Assembly (NCBI RefSeq): GCF_003415655.1
Contig: NZ_QRHC01000011.1
Location: 62,001 to 126,000, forward strand
Reading direction: 5' to 3'
DNA length: 64,000 bases
Source: Vibrio maerlii
GTDB lineage: Bacteria; Pseudomonadota; Gammaproteobacteria; Enterobacterales; Vibrionaceae
In this document: positions 37,648 to 49,061 of the stretch, piece after piece
How the letters are laid out: the number at the start of each line of letters is the position of its first letter
How positions within the stretch are numbered: the first letter of the stretch is position 1
Notes under the pieces: generated by a model
Database searches by the model: none
Seen by the model: the letters and a program-made list of their open reading frames with translations, nothing else
What the model was told of the DNA's origin: nothing
Translations under genes and position numbers: made by a program

Positions 37648-39045
37648 ATGGGCAAAACATTATACGAGAAGGTTTACGATGCACACGTTGCCGTAGCCGC
37701 TGAGGGTGAAAACCCAATTTTATACATCGACCGTCACTTGGTTCACGAAGTAACCTCCCCACAGGCGTTTGATGGTCTACGAGAGAAAGGTCGCAAGGTT
37801 CGTCAGGTAAGCAAGACATTTGCAACCATGGACCACAACGTTTCTACGCAAACTAAAGACATCAATGCATCAGGTGAGATGGCACGTATCCAAATGGAAA
37901 CGCTATCGAAGAACTGTGAAGAGTTTGGTGTGACGCTTTACGACATCAACCACAAATACCAAGGTATTGTGCACGTGATGGGCCCTGAGCTAGGTATTAC
38001 TCTACCAGGCATGACGATTGTTTGTGGTGACTCACACACTGCAACGCACGGCGCATTTGGCTCATTAGCATTTGGTATCGGTACGTCTGAGGTTGAGCAC
38101 GTTCTAGCCACTCAAACGCTAAAACAAGCACGTGCTAAAACGATGAAGATCGAAGTGAAAGGCAAAGTCGCACCAGGCATCACGGCAAAAGATATCGTGC
38201 TGGCCATCATCGGTGAAACCACAGCGGCGGGCGGTACTGGCTACGTTGTTGAATTCTGTGGTGAAGCGATTACTGACCTTACAATGGAAGGTCGTATGAC
38301 GGTATGTAACATGGCTATCGAACTAGGTGCTAAAGCTGGTCTTATTGGTCCTGATGAAACCACGTTTGAATACATCAAGGGCCGTAAGTTTGCACCACAA
38401 GGTGAAGACCTAGAAGCGGCAATTGAATACTGGTCATCTCTGAAAACCGACGATGATGCCGAGTTTGATGCAGTGGTTACGCTAAACGCAGCAGACATCA
38501 AACCTCAGGTGACTTGGGGTACGAATCCTGGCCAGGTAATTTCAGTCGACACACCTATCCCTGCTCCAGAGAGCTTTGCTGACCCTGTAGAGAAAGCATC
38601 TGCTGAAAAAGCACTGGGCTACATGGGCTTGCGAGCTGGCACTAAACTATCAGACTACCCCGTAGACAAAGTTTTCGTGGGCTCTTGTACTAACTCACGT
38701 ATCGAAGATATGCGCGCAGCAGCAGCAGTGGCGAAGGGTAAAAAAGTTGCCTCTCATGTTCAGGCGCTTATCGTTCCTGGTTCAGAGCAAGTGAAAGCGC
38801 AAGCGGAAGCAGAAGGTTTAGACGTTATCTTCAAAGAAGCTGGTTTTGAATGGCGTCTACCAGGCTGTTCTATGTGTCTAGCAATGAACAACGATCGCCT
38901 TGGTCCACAACAACGCTGTGCATCAACCTCAAACCGTAACTTTGAGGGTCGCCAAGGTCGTGACGGTCGCACCCACCTAGTGAGCCCTGCAATGGCAGCG
39001 GCAGCAGCAATTGCTGGTCACTTTGTTGATATTCGTGAAGTATAA
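37648..39045 (+). CDS. leuC: 3-isopropylmalate dehydratase large subunit
   Basis: Aconitase-type 4Fe-4S enzyme that isomerises 2- to 3-isopropylmalate, with LeuD. 465 residues. The iron-sulfur Cys ligands are visible in [17 protein letters not shown] and [12 protein letters not shown]; other conserved segments are [32 protein letters not shown] and [19 protein letters not shown]. The ATG has GAGGAAGAGCA upstream. It ends 11 bases before leuD. Confidence 0.96.
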   Translation: MGKTLYEKVYDAHVAVAAEGENPILYIDRHLVHEVTSPQAFDGLREKGRKVRQVSKTFATMDHNVSTQTKDINASGEMARIQMETLSKNCEEFGVTLYDINHKYQGIVHVMGPELGITLPGMTIVCGDSHTATHGAFGSLAFGIGTSEVEHVLATQTLKQARAKTMKIEVKGKVAPGITAKDIVLAIIGETTAAGGTGYVVEFCGEAITDLTMEGRMTVCNMAIELGAKAGLIGPDETTFEYIKGRKFAPQGEDLEAAIEYWSSLKTDDDAEFDAVVTLNAADIKPQVTWGTNPGQVISVDTPIPAPESFADPVEKASAEKALGYMGLRAGTKLSDYPVDKVFVGSCTNSRIEDMRAAAAVAKGKKVASHVQALIVPGSEQVKAQAEAEGLDVIFKEAGFEWRLPGCSMCLAMNNDRLGPQQRCASTSNRNFEGRQGRDGRTHLVSPAMAAAAAIAGHFVDIREV

Positions 39046-39056
39046 GGAGAGTAATC

Positions 39057-39659
39057 ATGTCAGGTTTTAAACAGCACACAGGCTTGGTTGTTCCTCTAGA
39101 TGCAGCGAACGTCGATACCGATGCCATTATCCCGAAGCAGTTCCTGCAAAAGGTTTCTCGCCTAGGTTTTGGTAAGCACCTTTTCCACGATTGGCGCTTC
39201 CTAGATGACGCAGGCGAACAGCCAAACCCAGAGTTCATTATGAATGCCCCACGCTACCAAGGTGCGTCTATCCTACTAGCACGTGAAAACTTTGGTTGTG
39301 GTTCATCTCGTGAACACGCACCATGGGCACTCGCGGATTACGGTATCAAGGCGATGATCGCGCCTAGCTTTGCAGATATCTTCTACGGAAACTCAATCAA
39401 TAACCAAATGGTTCCTGTTCGCCTAACTGAGCAAGAAGTGGATGAGATTTTCCAGTTCGTTGAAGCTAACGAAGGTTCACAAGTTGAGGTAGACCTAGAA
39501 GCAAACGTGGTTCGTGCAAACGGCAAAGAATATTCATTTGAGATTGATGAATTCCGTCGTCACTGTCTCCTAAACGGTTTGGATAACATTGGTTTGACGC
39601 TGCAACATGAAGACAAGATTTCAGCCTATGAAGATAAAATTCCGAGCTTTTTGAAATAG
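39057..39659 (+). CDS. leuD: 3-isopropylmalate dehydratase small subunit
   Basis: 200 residues, the swivelling domain of the dehydratase. Seen: [60 protein letters not shown] (substrate loop GSSRE) and [15 protein letters not shown]. It forms a heterodimer with LeuC. The ATG follows leuC with AAGGAGAG upstream. A strong tetraloop terminator at 39703 closes the operon. Confidence 0.96.
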   Translation: MSGFKQHTGLVVPLDAANVDTDAIIPKQFLQKVSRLGFGKHLFHDWRFLDDAGEQPNPEFIMNAPRYQGASILLARENFGCGSSREHAPWALADYGIKAMIAPSFADIFYGNSINNQMVPVRLTEQEVDEIFQFVEANEGSQVEVDLEANVVRANGKEYSFEIDEFRRHCLLNGLDNIGLTLQHEDKISAYEDKIPSFLK

Positions 39660-39702
39660 AAAATAGTTTCAAGGTTACAGGACGGGTTTCGACCTAAAAT
39701 AG

Positions 39703-39730
39703 AAAGATTGGCTTCGGCCAATCTTTTTTG
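39703..39730 (+). terminator. leuABCD operon terminator
   Basis: AGATTGGC-TTCG-GCCAATCT with T6. Confidence 0.88.
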
Positions 39731-39820
39731 TTTTCATTGCTTTTTATTTTCTAAGCAATGAAAGAATCCTATCTTTTGCTTGGTCTATAGATAAAGAGTT
39801 TGAATTTAAGGGAATATTTT

Positions 39821-40600
39821 ATGGCGCGCTTACTCACCCTGTTTATCACGCTACTGTCTTTCCAAGCCTTTGCGGCTCCTAAATCGGAACTATGGCCGTT
39901 TTGGAATCAATCCAACCAAAGTAGTACTGACACCATTTCTCACCAAGCTTGGCAGAGTTTTCTTGATCGTTACCTAGTGCAAGATGGCGATTACACGCTG
40001 GTAAAATACGGCTCAGTTAGTAAGCAAGATAAACAGGCACTCAAAAACTACATCAATGTCTTAGCGCAATTGGATCCTAGAGCTTATAACCAAGCTGAGC
40101 AGTATGCTTACTGGGTGAACTTATATAACGCGATTACTGTGGATTTGATTTTGGATGCCTACCCTGTGGAATCCATCACTAAGCTTGGCGGCTTCTTTAG
40201 CTTTGGCCCTTGGGGTAAAGATGTTATTGATATTCAAGGGCAAACCTTAACGTTGAACGACATTGAGCACCGCATCCTACGCCCGATCTGGCAAGACCCT
40301 CGCTCCCACTACGCAGTAAACTGTGCAAGCTTAGGCTGCCCAAATCTGCAAGAGCAAGCATTCACCGCAGACAATACTGAAGCACTACTAGAGCAAGCGG
40401 CAAAAGACTTCGTAAACAGCCACAAAGGTGTACTAGTTAAATCAAACCAAGTCCAACTCTCTTCCATCTACGATTGGTTCATCGCAGATTTCGGAACAGA
40501 GCAACAACTGCTAGATCATATAAACCAATACCGCGACCAACCAGTAAGCTCTCTAAGCAAGGTAAGCTACGAATACGACTGGTCCCTAAACAAAAAATAA
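39821..40600 (+). CDS. DUF547-domain secreted protein
   Basis: 259 residues from ATG 39821 (AAGGGA 8 bases upstream; an earlier frame start lacks one). The N-terminus MARLLTLFITLLSFQAFA is a signal peptide with likely cleavage after AFA. The body is the DUF547 fold: YAYWVNLYNAITVDLILDAYPVESI, WGKDVIDIQGQTLTLNDIEHRILRP and YAVNCASLGCPNLQEQAF, with the two Cys spaced as in family members. Function unknown; exported, probably periplasmic. Single gene between the leu operon and djlA. Confidence 0.88.
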   Translation: MARLLTLFITLLSFQAFAAPKSELWPFWNQSNQSSTDTISHQAWQSFLDRYLVQDGDYTLVKYGSVSKQDKQALKNYINVLAQLDPRAYNQAEQYAYWVNLYNAITVDLILDAYPVESITKLGGFFSFGPWGKDVIDIQGQTLTLNDIEHRILRPIWQDPRSHYAVNCASLGCPNLQEQAFTADNTEALLEQAAKDFVNSHKGVLVKSNQVQLSSIYDWFIADFGTEQQLLDHINQYRDQPVSSLSKVSYEYDWSLNKK

Positions 40601-40613
40601 CCACTAAAAACAA

Positions 40614-40650
40614 AGAAGAGCGGGGAAGCAAAATGCTTCCCCGCTCTTCT
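40614..40650. terminator. long bidirectional hairpin between DUF547 and djlA
   Basis: GAAGAGCGGGGAAGCA-AAA-TGCTTCCCCGCTCTTC: 16 perfect pairs, 3-base loop, on convergent genes. T-rich only on the minus side. Confidence 0.75.
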
Positions 40651-40693
40651 GAAAACTGACAACTGAAAGCGAAGCGCCCTGACTCCTGCTCTC

Positions 40694-41554
40694 TTACTTA
40701 AATCCTTTAACCTTTTTAATTAGGTCATAAGCATTCTGAATCTCTTGCGATTTTTCCTTCGCAACATTCATCATCTCTTTAGGTAGACCTTTTGCCATCA
40801 GCTTGTCAGGGTGGTGCTCATTCATTAGCTTACGATAAGCACGCTTCAACTCGCGACTATCAGCCGACTCACTCACCCCCAAAACTTGGTAGGCATCGGC
40901 TAATTGATTAGCCTGTGAAGCCTGTTGCCATCCTCCAGAAGATTGTTGACCTTGCCCGCCAAAGCCCCCTTGGAAGCCTCCGCTCTGGTGAAAGCGAAAT
41001 GCGGCTTCTTGAGCATGTAAACGACGGTCCAACTGAGCTTTAGAAAAACCAAGGCCTTGAGCAACACGATACAGAATCTCACGCTCACTTGGGTGTAAGT
41101 CACCATCGGCAAAGGCTGAAGATATTTGCAGTTCAATAAAGAATTGAATCAGATCAAATCTCCCACCGGTTGAGTAACGCACTCCTTCTAAAACCTCTTC
41201 TAGTGGAAAATCGCTACTCTTACCTTCACGGAATGCATTTTGCGCTGCGGTGCGAGCCTCACCATGAATCCCCATTTTATCCATGATGGTCGTTACAACC
41301 TGAATCTCTTGCTGAGTCACCTGCCCTTTCGCTTTTGCTACGTGTCCCATAACAGAGAATGCCGCTTTAAAGAACTCCGCCTGACGTTCCGCTTGGCTTG
41401 GCCCACCACCAAAACCTCCTGACTGGAAGCCTCTTTGATTAAGTCGGCGAGCCTTATCAAATTGATGCCCTAAAAACAGGCCAAATATTGCTCCGAATGG
41501 GCCTCCAAATAGGAAGCCGAAAAATCCCCCGAGGATCTTGCCAAAAATCTGCAT
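40694..41554 (-). CDS. djlA: co-chaperone DjlA
   Basis: 286 residues from ATG at 41554 (GAGAG 9 bases upstream; a longer frame adds 21 residues). One N-terminal transmembrane anchor of unusual Gly/Phe pattern (GKILGGFFGFLFGGPFGAIFGLFLG), characteristic of DjlA; a TerB-like middle domain (GQVTQQEIQVVTTIMDKMGI, SAFADGDLHPSEREILYRVAQGLG); a Gly/Gln-rich linker (GGFGGQGQQSSGGW); and a C-terminal J domain with HHPDKL (HPD) near residue 260. It stimulates DnaK at the membrane. It is divergent from lptD. Confidence 0.94.
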   Translation of the reverse strand: MQIFGKILGGFFGFLFGGPFGAIFGLFLGHQFDKARRLNQRGFQSGGFGGGPSQAERQAEFFKAAFSVMGHVAKAKGQVTQQEIQVVTTIMDKMGIHGEARTAAQNAFREGKSSDFPLEEVLEGVRYSTGGRFDLIQFFIELQISSAFADGDLHPSEREILYRVAQGLGFSKAQLDRRLHAQEAAFRFHQSGGFQGGFGGQGQQSSGGWQQASQANQLADAYQVLGVSESADSRELKRAYRKLMNEHHPDKLMAKGLPKEMMNVAKEKSQEIQNAYDLIKKVKGFK

Positions 41555-41710
41555 TATTGTGCTCTCAACTGTGAATTTTTGTTGTGTTGCATGGTCATAT
41601 AGTGCTGACTGTATCATTTTCCTTTATGATAGGAAGGTTTCAATAAAGGTTTGGTCAGTCTTCTTTTTTGCAGCCAAATGAATCTTAGTTATACAGGACA
41701 GTTCAACTCA

Positions 41711-44071
41711 ATGTTACGTTTTAACCGCTCTCTGTTAGCGGCATCTATCGGCGCTGCTCTTTTTGTGCCTCAGACATACGCCGATGATACTCAGGATGAC
41801 AGTGTGCAGGAAATGCCTGCCTTAGATCAATGCTTGATCGACGAACCAGAAAGTGACGATCCCAATAATGATCCCATTTATGTCACTGCAGATAGCTTAG
41901 AAGCTATCAATGAAGACAAAGCAACCTATACCGGTGATGTGCTTGTAACCCAGGGTAAAAAAACCATCATCGCGGATAGTGTTGTTCTCCACCAGCAAGA
42001 AAACATCGTCGTGGCTGAAGGCAATGTAAACTTCAGCGACGGTGAAATCACCGCAGTTTCAAGCAAAGCGACCAACAATCTCAACACTGACGAAATGGAA
42101 CTGGAAAACACCCAGTACCAATTCTTGTGTGAACCTGGCCGTGGTGACGCAGTTTATGTCTCTAAAACCGGCAAGGCGATGTATGAGATTGAAGACGGTT
42201 CGATCACCTCATGCCCAGAAGGTGATAACTCTTGGCGCCTACGCGCATCAAGCATCGATGTCGACCAAAATGAGGAAGAAGCCACCTTTTATAACCCACG
42301 CTTTGAGATTCAAAGCGTTCCTGTTTTCTATCTTCCGTACCTCACGGTGCCTATTGGCGATACGCGAAAAACAGGTTTCCTATACCCAAGTGTTTCTTAT
42401 GGTTCAAGCGATGGCTTTGAGGCTGAAGTGCCAATCTACTTCAACCTAGCACCGAATTATGACCTCACAACCACGATTCATTACATGCAAGAGCGTGGTA
42501 CCCAGCTAAACAACGAGTTTCGTTATCTTACTGATTTTGGTAGTGGTAACCTGAATGTTGAATATCTACACGACGATGCAAAATTTGAAGACAAAGGCTC
42601 GCGTTGGGGCTATCAATACGAGCATTCAGGTATCTATAAACAAGCCTGGAAATTCGACATTGACTACTCAAAAGTCAGTGACACAGAGTACTTTTCAGAC
42701 CTTGACTCAAACGTTGGTAACCGCGAAGACAACCAACTAATACAAGAAGGTTCTGTCAGCTATCGTACTAATTCTTGGGACGCAACATTATCGGTTCGTG
42801 ACTTCCAAGTTTTAAGTACCTCTAATTTGCCTTATCGCATCATGCCCCAGCTCGCGATGAACTATTACGCGCCACGCGTGATGAGTAATCTTGACTTTGA
42901 CGTGGTTAGTCATGTAACACAATTTGAAACCGATGCAGAAGGTAAACCATCAGCAACACGTGTTCATGTCGAGCCAGGTCTTACTGTTCCTCTTTCCACA
43001 ACTTGGGGACAATGGACCACAGAAGCTCGAGTGTTAGGTACCTATTATCAACAAGACCTAGATGGGGTAGATATAACAAGTGATAAGGATAGTGACGGAA
43101 ACACAAACCCATATAATGGTTTGGAAGAAAATGTATCTCGAGTTATCCCTGAGTTCCGAAGTTTGGCCGGCTTAGTTCTAGAACGAGATACCACTGTTTT
43201 TGGTGGATACACGCAGACCCTAGAACCAAAAGTGCAATATCTCTATGTTCCCGAAGAAGACCAAACCAATATCGCATTCTATGATACAACGTTACTACAA
43301 ACAGACTACTACGGCCTATTCCGTAGTCGTAAGTACAGTGGGGTTGATTTCATCGCACCAGCAAACCAACTAAGCTATGGTGCTAGCTCTCGCTTCTTTG
43401 ATGATAACTATAAAGAACGTTTAAACATTTCATTCGGTCAAATTTTCTATATTGATAGGGATACGAAGAACACCAGTTCTAGTATTGATGATAATGAAAA
43501 ATCTAGTTACTCATCATGGGCGATTGAAGCTGATTTCAATTTTAATGATTACCTGTTTTACCATGGTGGTGTCCAGTACGATATTGATACTAGCTCAATG
43601 CAGTTAGCCAACAGCACGCTAGAATATCGATTTACTGAGGGTTTTATTCAGACCAACTACCGCTATGTCACAACCGAGTATATTGAAGATACAGTAGGTT
43701 TCGATACAAGTGATATCACAAATGACGGTATCTCTCAGTTAGGCTTACTTGGCTCATACCAATTTTCACCTAAATGGCGTGCTAATGCTCAGTATTACTA
43801 CGATTTGACCGAGAGTGTGAACTTAGAATGGCTTGCAGCAGTCAGATATCAAGATGACTGCTGGTATATTGGATTGACGTATACAAACCGCTTAGAAAGT
43901 GGTGAAAACGGCCTAATGCAAGTTGACTCCCCTGAGTATGACAAAAACATCAGTATTAACTTTGGTATTGTCGGATTTGGTACCTCTATCGGAAGCGATG
44001 GTACAGCAGGCGGTTATGATGACGGAGGAAACTCTCTAGGATATGGTCGCCCATTCTTCTTGAACAACTAA
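41711..44071 (+). CDS. lptD: LPS assembly outer-membrane protein LptD
   Basis: 786 residues. Signal peptide [24 protein letters not shown], then an OstA/LptA-like domain ([34 protein letters not shown] repeats) and a large beta-barrel (about 200 to the end) closing on a terminal strand with final Phe-rich end (GRPFFLNN). With LptE it inserts lipopolysaccharide into the outer membrane. Cys are found at DQC and FLC near the N-terminus, TSCPEGD, and one near the C-terminus (DDCWYIG), fewer than the adjacent Cys pair of E. coli. The ATG at 41711 is preferred for its signal peptide; upstream ATGs are less supported. surA follows directly. Confidence 0.94.
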   Translation: MLRFNRSLLAASIGAALFVPQTYADDTQDDSVQEMPALDQCLIDEPESDDPNNDPIYVTADSLEAINEDKATYTGDVLVTQGKKTIIADSVVLHQQENIVVAEGNVNFSDGEITAVSSKATNNLNTDEMELENTQYQFLCEPGRGDAVYVSKTGKAMYEIEDGSITSCPEGDNSWRLRASSIDVDQNEEEATFYNPRFEIQSVPVFYLPYLTVPIGDTRKTGFLYPSVSYGSSDGFEAEVPIYFNLAPNYDLTTTIHYMQERGTQLNNEFRYLTDFGSGNLNVEYLHDDAKFEDKGSRWGYQYEHSGIYKQAWKFDIDYSKVSDTEYFSDLDSNVGNREDNQLIQEGSVSYRTNSWDATLSVRDFQVLSTSNLPYRIMPQLAMNYYAPRVMSNLDFDVVSHVTQFETDAEGKPSATRVHVEPGLTVPLSTTWGQWTTEARVLGTYYQQDLDGVDITSDKDSDGNTNPYNGLEENVSRVIPEFRSLAGLVLERDTTVFGGYTQTLEPKVQYLYVPEEDQTNIAFYDTTLLQTDYYGLFRSRKYSGVDFIAPANQLSYGASSRFFDDNYKERLNISFGQIFYIDRDTKNTSSSIDDNEKSSYSSWAIEADFNFNDYLFYHGGVQYDIDTSSMQLANSTLEYRFTEGFIQTNYRYVTTEYIEDTVGFDTSDITNDGISQLGLLGSYQFSPKWRANAQYYYDLTESVNLEWLAAVRYQDDCWYIGLTYTNRLESGENGLMQVDSPEYDKNISINFGIVGFGTSIGSDGTAGGYDDGGNSLGYGRPFFLNN

Positions 44072-44085
44072 AGCATAAATTTAAG

Positions 44086-44108
44086 AGGCGGTGAGTGATT
44101 CACCGCCT
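44086..44108 (+). terminator. hairpin between lptD and surA
   Basis: AGGCGGTGA/TCACCGCCT, no strong T tail, so probably an mRNA stability or partial terminator. Confidence 0.55.
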
Positions 44109-44129
44109 TAGTAAAATGGAAACATATTA

Positions 44130-45425
44130 ATGAACATTTGGAACCGCCTTTTTGTAGGCTGTATGGCCATCAGTGCCTCTACCTTAGTGTCGGCAGAGCC
44201 TGTCGCACTCGATAAGGTTGCTGTCATTGTGAATGACGGTGTCGTGCTGCAAAGCGATATCAATACCTCACTAAAAACCCTCAAGGCAAATGCGGCAAAG
44301 ACAGGGCAATCTCTGCCAAGCCAAGATATCCTGCAAGAGCAGGTACTAGAGAAACTGATCATCGATACCATCTTAGCTCAAGAAGCTGAGCGTATTGGTG
44401 TTCGTATTGATGACTCACGAGTAGCACAAGCAATCGGTGATATTGCAAAAGAGAACAACCAATCAGTTGAACAGTTGCAAGCATCGTTAGCAACTCAAGG
44501 GTTGACCTATGCAGAATTCCGAGAGCAAATCCGTAAAGAGATTGCGGCAAGTGAAGCGCGTAATGCACTTGTTCGTCGCCGTATCAACATTCTTCCTGCG
44601 GAAGTCGATAATCTTGCAACTATCCTAGCGCAAGAAACCAATCAATCGGTGCAATACAAGATTCGTCACATCCAGCTACGCGTTGAAGATGATGCGGAGA
44701 AAGCTAAGCTTGAAGAGCAGGCTAACGAGCTTGTAAAGCGACTTCAAGCCGGCGCTAATTTCAGTGAGATGGCACTTACTTACTCTAAAGGTCCAAAAGC
44801 ACTAAGCGGTGGTGATTGGGGTTGGATGCGTAAAGAAGAGATGCCAACCATCTTTGCTGATCAGATCAACTTCCAAAATAAAGGCTCTATTATTGGCCCA
44901 TTCCGTAGTGGTGTTGGCTTCCACATTTTGAAAATCGATGATGTAAAAGGCCTAGAAACGGTCGCAGTAACGGAAGTAAACGCTCGCCACATTCTTATCA
45001 AGCCATCGGTAATCTTGAGTGATGACGGTGCTAAGCGCCAACTCGAAGGCTACATTAACCAGATCCAATCTGGTGACGCGACGTTTGCTGAGCTTGCTGA
45101 ACAATTCAGTGCTGACCCGGGGTCTGCAGCTCAAGAAGGTGAACTCGGTTACCAAACGCCAGATCTCTACGTTCCTGAGTTCAAACACCAAGTTGAAACA
45201 ATGCCAGTAGGCCAAATCAGCGAACCATTTAAAACCGTTCACGGCTGGCACATTGTTGAGGTACTGGATCGCCGCGAGGTTGATAAGACCGACTCAGCAC
45301 TGAAGAACAAAGCCTACCGCATTCTCTTCAACCGTAAGTTCAATGAAGAGGCGTCAGCTTGGATGCAAGAGATGCGCGCTAGTGCCTTCGTTGAAGTTAT
45401 CGGAGAGCAAGACGATGCCAATTAA
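44130..45425 (+). CDS. surA: periplasmic chaperone and peptidyl-prolyl isomerase SurA
   Basis: 431 residues. Signal peptide ending VSA, N-terminal chaperone region ([23 protein letters not shown]), two parvulin domains in order ([22 protein letters not shown]..., with [16 protein letters not shown]; and [22 protein letters not shown], with [15 protein letters not shown]), and a short C-terminal helix. Aids outer-membrane protein folding, fitting its place behind lptD. Its end overlaps pdxA by 11 bases. Confidence 0.95.
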   Translation: MNIWNRLFVGCMAISASTLVSAEPVALDKVAVIVNDGVVLQSDINTSLKTLKANAAKTGQSLPSQDILQEQVLEKLIIDTILAQEAERIGVRIDDSRVAQAIGDIAKENNQSVEQLQASLATQGLTYAEFREQIRKEIAASEARNALVRRRINILPAEVDNLATILAQETNQSVQYKIRHIQLRVEDDAEKAKLEEQANELVKRLQAGANFSEMALTYSKGPKALSGGDWGWMRKEEMPTIFADQINFQNKGSIIGPFRSGVGFHILKIDDVKGLETVAVTEVNARHILIKPSVILSDDGAKRQLEGYINQIQSGDATFAELAEQFSADPGSAAQEGELGYQTPDLYVPEFKHQVETMPVGQISEPFKTVHGWHIVEVLDRREVDKTDSALKNKAYRILFNRKFNEEASAWMQEMRASAFVEVIGEQDDAN

Positions 45426-46407
45426 ACGTATTGCGGTAACGGCAGGTGAGCCAGCAGGCATAGGGCCGGACCTTAGTCTTGCTCTAGCGAGTGAAGATTG
45501 GCCGCATCAACTTGTCGTGATTGCCGATAAAAATATGTTGGCTGAACGTGCGGAGTTGCTTGGTTTAGACATCACTCTTGTCGATTATGATGCAAACCAA
45601 GCTCCCCAAGCACAACAAGCTGGCTCATTGGTTGTCGACCATATTCCACTGGCAGAACCTGCGGTGGCAGGCGAGCTTAATGAGGTAAACGGTCACTACG
45701 TATTAAAAACATTAGAAAGAGCCGCTTTGGGCTGTATGAATGATGAATTTGATGCTATTGTCACCGGCCCCGTTCACAAGGGGGTGATTAATCGCGCAGG
45801 TGTTGCCTTCAGTGGCCATACAGAGTTCTTCGCAGAAAAGTCGAACACGCCACTAGTGGTAATGATGCTAGCCACTGAGGGACTAAGAGTCGCCTTGGTT
45901 ACCACGCACCTCCCATTAGCGTATGTGTCTAAAGCGGTAACGGCTGAACGTCTTGAAAAGATCATTGAGATACTAAATAAAGATTTAGTCGAGAAGTTCG
46001 CGATTAAGAATCCGAATATCTATGTGTGTGGTTTAAATCCGCATGCGGGTGAAGACGGTGTATTGGGTAAGGAAGAGATTGAAACTATTACCCCGACACT
46101 GAACAAAATTCGTGAGAAAGATGGTATAAACCTAATCGGTCCATTACCGGCAGATACCATCTTCAATGAAAAATATTTACAACAAGCAGACACGGTACTC
46201 GGCATGTACCACGACCAAGTGCTGCCTGTACTTAAGTACAAAGGCTTTGGTCGCTCCGTGAACATCACTTTAGGTTTACCATTCATTCGAACCTCAGTGG
46301 ACCACGGCACTGCACTAGAACTGGCAGGGACTGGCCAAGCGGACACGGGGAGCTTTAGAACAGCACTCGCCCATGCCGTTGAATTGGTAAATAAGAAACC
46401 TAGCTAA
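45415..46407 (+). CDS. pdxA: 4-hydroxythreonine-4-phosphate dehydrogenase
   Basis: 330 residues from ATG 45415 (overlapping the surA end). NAD-dependent step of pyridoxal phosphate synthesis. Motifs: [17 protein letters not shown]-like start, [24 protein letters not shown] (metal His), [14 protein letters not shown] (His ligand), [14 protein letters not shown], and [18 protein letters not shown]. It is in the conserved surA-pdxA-rsmA-apaG-apaH order. A 24-residue earlier frame start lies inside surA and is not used. Confidence 0.95.
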   Translation: MPIKRIAVTAGEPAGIGPDLSLALASEDWPHQLVVIADKNMLAERAELLGLDITLVDYDANQAPQAQQAGSLVVDHIPLAEPAVAGELNEVNGHYVLKTLERAALGCMNDEFDAIVTGPVHKGVINRAGVAFSGHTEFFAEKSNTPLVVMMLATEGLRVALVTTHLPLAYVSKAVTAERLEKIIEILNKDLVEKFAIKNPNIYVCGLNPHAGEDGVLGKEEIETITPTLNKIREKDGINLIGPLPADTIFNEKYLQQADTVLGMYHDQVLPVLKYKGFGRSVNITLGLPFIRTSVDHGTALELAGTGQADTGSFRTALAHAVELVNKKPS

Positions 46408-46416
46408 GAGAATACT

Positions 46417-47223
46417 ATGAGAAATGATGTCCACTTAGGACACAAAGCCCGTAAGCGCTTTGGTCAAAACTTCCTAAACGATCCTTACATCATTGATGGG
46501 ATCGTATCATCCATCAACCCAAAACCAGGTCAGAACCTAGTTGAGATCGGTCCTGGTTTGGGTGCGATTACTGAACCTGTTGGTAAAGAAGTCGACAAGT
46601 TCACCGTAATCGAACTGGATAGAGACCTAGCTGAGCGTCTACGCAACCACCCAGACCTTGCAGACAAGCTTACTATCCATGAAGGTGATGCAATGCGTTT
46701 TGACTTCACACAACTGGTGAAGCCAAACAACAAACTACGCATCTTTGGTAATCTGCCATACAACATCTCAACGCCGCTGATGTTCCACTTGTTTGAATTT
46801 CACAAAGACATTCAAGACATGCATTTCATGCTGCAAAAAGAAGTGGTTAATCGTCTAGCTGCTGGCCCTGGCAGTAAAGCATATGGTCGCCTGACGGTAA
46901 TGGCACAATACTACTGTAAAGTGGTGCCGGTACTAGAAGTGCCACCAACAGCGTTTGTTCCGCCACCGAAAGTAGATTCTGCAGTAGTGCGCCTATCGCC
47001 TTACGAAACGATCCCTCATCCAACAACGAGCCTTAAATGGCTTGACCGAGTATGTCGCGACGGCTTTAACCAACGCCGTAAAACCGTTCGTAACTGTTAC
47101 AAGTCACTGATGGATGCAGAGACATTGGAGTCACTCGGTATCAATCCTTCGATGCGTCCTGAGAACCTAACTCTTGAGCAATTCGTTGGTATGGCTAACT
47201 GGTTAGATGCTAATCATAAGTAA
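46417..47223 (+). CDS. rsmA: 16S rRNA (A1518/A1519-N6,N6)-dimethyltransferase
   Basis: Also called KsgA. 268 residues. The SAM-binding motif [13 protein letters not shown] is at about residue 43-55 and the catalytic NLPYNIS at about 113-119. It dimethylates two adjacent adenosines in the loop of helix 45, late in 30S assembly. It begins 9 bases after pdxA, within the same transcript. A strong hairpin follows, before apaG. Confidence 0.96.
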   Translation: MRNDVHLGHKARKRFGQNFLNDPYIIDGIVSSINPKPGQNLVEIGPGLGAITEPVGKEVDKFTVIELDRDLAERLRNHPDLADKLTIHEGDAMRFDFTQLVKPNNKLRIFGNLPYNISTPLMFHLFEFHKDIQDMHFMLQKEVVNRLAAGPGSKAYGRLTVMAQYYCKVVPVLEVPPTAFVPPPKVDSAVVRLSPYETIPHPTTSLKWLDRVCRDGFNQRRKTVRNCYKSLMDAETLESLGINPSMRPENLTLEQFVGMANWLDANHK

Positions 47224-47247
47224 GCCTCGCTTAAACTAGATTCCTTA

Positions 47248-47279
47248 AATAAGCCAAACTCTTTTGAGTTTGGCTTATT
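47248..47279 (+). terminator. hairpin between rsmA and apaG
   Basis: AATAAGCCAAACTC-TTTT-GAGTTTGGCTTATT, 14 perfect pairs. T tail is short; may be attenuating rather than final. Confidence 0.65.
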
Positions 47280-47310
47280 ATTATCTAAAGCGAAGCAAAA
47301 AGGAGACAAC

Positions 47311-47688
47311 ATGGATAGTTCCCCTTGCATAAAAATACAGGTTCAAACCAAGTATATTCCTGAGCAATCAAGCCCAGATGAAGACCGCTATACCTTTGCC
47401 TATTTAATTACCATTAAGAACCTCAGCCAACAGCAAGTTCAGCTGATGAGCCGACGCTGGTTGATCACCGATGCGAACGGTAAACAATTGACGGTTGAGG
47501 GCGACGGTGTAGTCGGTAAACAGCCGGTAATCAAGAGCTTTGATGAGTATACCTATACCAGTGGCACGATTATCGAAACGCCACTGGGTGTCATGCAGGG
47601 TCAATACATTCTGCATGATGAGAATGGTGAGTCCTTTACTACCGAGATTGACCCTTTCCGTCTCGCTATACCCAATATCCTGAACTAG
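47311..47688 (+). CDS. apaG: ApaG (Co2+/Mg2+ efflux-associated, beta-sandwich protein)
   Basis: 125 residues, all-beta. Shows the DUF525/ApaG fold: [40 protein letters not shown], and [17 protein letters not shown]. Molecular role uncertain; fused or linked to ApaH and to polyphosphate/PPi-binding in relatives. AGGAG stands before the ATG. Confidence 0.94.
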   Translation: MDSSPCIKIQVQTKYIPEQSSPDEDRYTFAYLITIKNLSQQQVQLMSRRWLITDANGKQLTVEGDGVVGKQPVIKSFDEYTYTSGTIIETPLGVMQGQYILHDENGESFTTEIDPFRLAIPNILN

Positions 47689-47699
47689 AGACCCTATCA

Positions 47700-48509
47700 A
47701 TGGCAAACTACATCGTTGGAGATATCCAAGGCTGTTTCGATGAACTGCAACTGTTACTGCAACAAGCTAACTTCCAACCACAAAAAGATACGCTGTGGAT
47801 TGCCGGAGACCTTGTCGCTCGAGGACCTAAATCACTAGAAACACTGAGATTTGTAAAATCATTAGGAGCGAGCGCTCGCCCAGTTCTAGGCAATCATGAC
47901 CTACACCTGTTAGCAGTATCAGAAGGCATCCATCGAGTGAAAGACAAAGATAAAACTGCCGCGATCTTCTCTGCACCGGATAGAGATGAACTACTGACCT
48001 GGCTTCGCCAGCAACCATTGCTTGCCGAACATGATGACTTCGTGATGTGTCATGCAGGTATCTCACCACAATGGGGTCTAAATACAGCTAAAGCATGTGC
48101 TCAAGAAATAGAAGCCTTGCTTCGTTCCAGCGAGTGGCAATGGTTAATCAAAGAGATGTATGGCAATGGCCCTGATTACTGGGATGAGTCACTAACGGGT
48201 ATCGAACGCTATCGTTATATCATCAATGCCTACACTCGAATGCGATTTGTATTTGAAGATGGGCGTCTAGACTTTAAATGCAAGCTACCACCAGAAGAAG
48301 TAGCCAGCGATGAACTACTGCCCTGGTTTTCGCTACCTAACCGAACATCATTGGAAAAAATCGTACTATTTGGCCACTGGGCAGCTTTAATGGGCACGGA
48401 ATCCCACAATGTGATCGGATTAGACACTGGATGCGTTTGGGGTGGTCACCTGACGATGCTACGTTGGGAAGATAAGCAATATTTTGAACAAAAGAGTTTG
48501 AGCACCTAG
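47700..48509 (+). CDS. apaH: diadenosine tetraphosphatase (symmetrical)
   Basis: 269 residues. Calcineurin-like phosphoesterase motifs: IVGDIQGCFDELQ (GDxxG), GNHDLHLLA (GNHD), VMCHAGISPQWG and LFGHWAALMG. It hydrolyses Ap4A to two ADP and removes np4A caps from RNA. It begins 11 bases after apaG and ends the unit. folA faces it on the other strand 36 bases on. Confidence 0.95.
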   Translation: MANYIVGDIQGCFDELQLLLQQANFQPQKDTLWIAGDLVARGPKSLETLRFVKSLGASARPVLGNHDLHLLAVSEGIHRVKDKDKTAAIFSAPDRDELLTWLRQQPLLAEHDDFVMCHAGISPQWGLNTAKACAQEIEALLRSSEWQWLIKEMYGNGPDYWDESLTGIERYRYIINAYTRMRFVFEDGRLDFKCKLPPEEVASDELLPWFSLPNRTSLEKIVLFGHWAALMGTESHNVIGLDTGCVWGGHLTMLRWEDKQYFEQKSLST

Positions 48510-48544
48510 TACCTAGAGTATTTCTCGGAACTAGGCACTTGCAA

Positions 48545-49030
48545 CTAGGAACTCTTTTCCAACACCACAAATCTCATATCATATTGATTCTTTTCATTGG
48601 CAGTGAAAGCCTCAGAGTAACTCTCTTGATAGGCTTCACCCCATGATGGGAACTGAGTATCACCATCGACCTCTGCTTGAATGAAAGTGAGATACAGCTT
48701 ATCTGCCAGTGGTAAGCAACTTTCGTAAATCGAACCACCGCCGATGATCATTACTTCTTCCACGTTACCGGCGGCTTTTAGCGCCTCTTCGATAGAGGTC
48801 ACCGTCACTACGCCTTCGATTTTTAGGCTCGCGTCACGGCTAATAACAATGTTTGTACGACCTGGGAGTGGACGACCGATCGATTCATAAGTCTTGCGTC
48901 CCATCACGACTGGCTTACCCATAGTACAACGCTTAAACCAAGCAAAGTCCGCCGGTAAGTGCCAAGGCATCTGGTTGTCTTTACCAATAATGCGGTTATT
49001 TGCCATCGCGGCAATCATGCTGATGATCAT
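48545..49030 (-). CDS. folA: dihydrofolate reductase
   Basis: 161 residues. NADPH-dependent reduction of dihydrofolate, target of trimethoprim. Motifs: ISMIAAMANNRIIGKDNQMPWHLPADFAWFK with the catalytic acid in LPAD, PVVMGRKTYESIGRPLPGRTNIV and VMIIGGGSIYESCLPLADKLYLT. Chromosomal core form, not an integron-type dfr cassette. Convergent with apaH and downstream of the yjjPB pair, which is transcribed towards it. Confidence 0.96.
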   Translation of the reverse strand: MIISMIAAMANNRIIGKDNQMPWHLPADFAWFKRCTMGKPVVMGRKTYESIGRPLPGRTNIVISRDASLKIEGVVTVTSIEEALKAAGNVEEVMIIGGGSIYESCLPLADKLYLTFIQAEVDGDTQFPSWGEAYQESYSEAFTANEKNQYDMRFVVLEKSS

Positions 49031-49061
49031 CTCTATTCCCTAAGGTTGTGTTTACAACGTT

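Noticed and set aside
37503-37703. 66-codon frame in the leuB-leuC gap
   Set aside because: It crosses a hairpin and ERIC remnant and ends inside leuC; no ribosome site.
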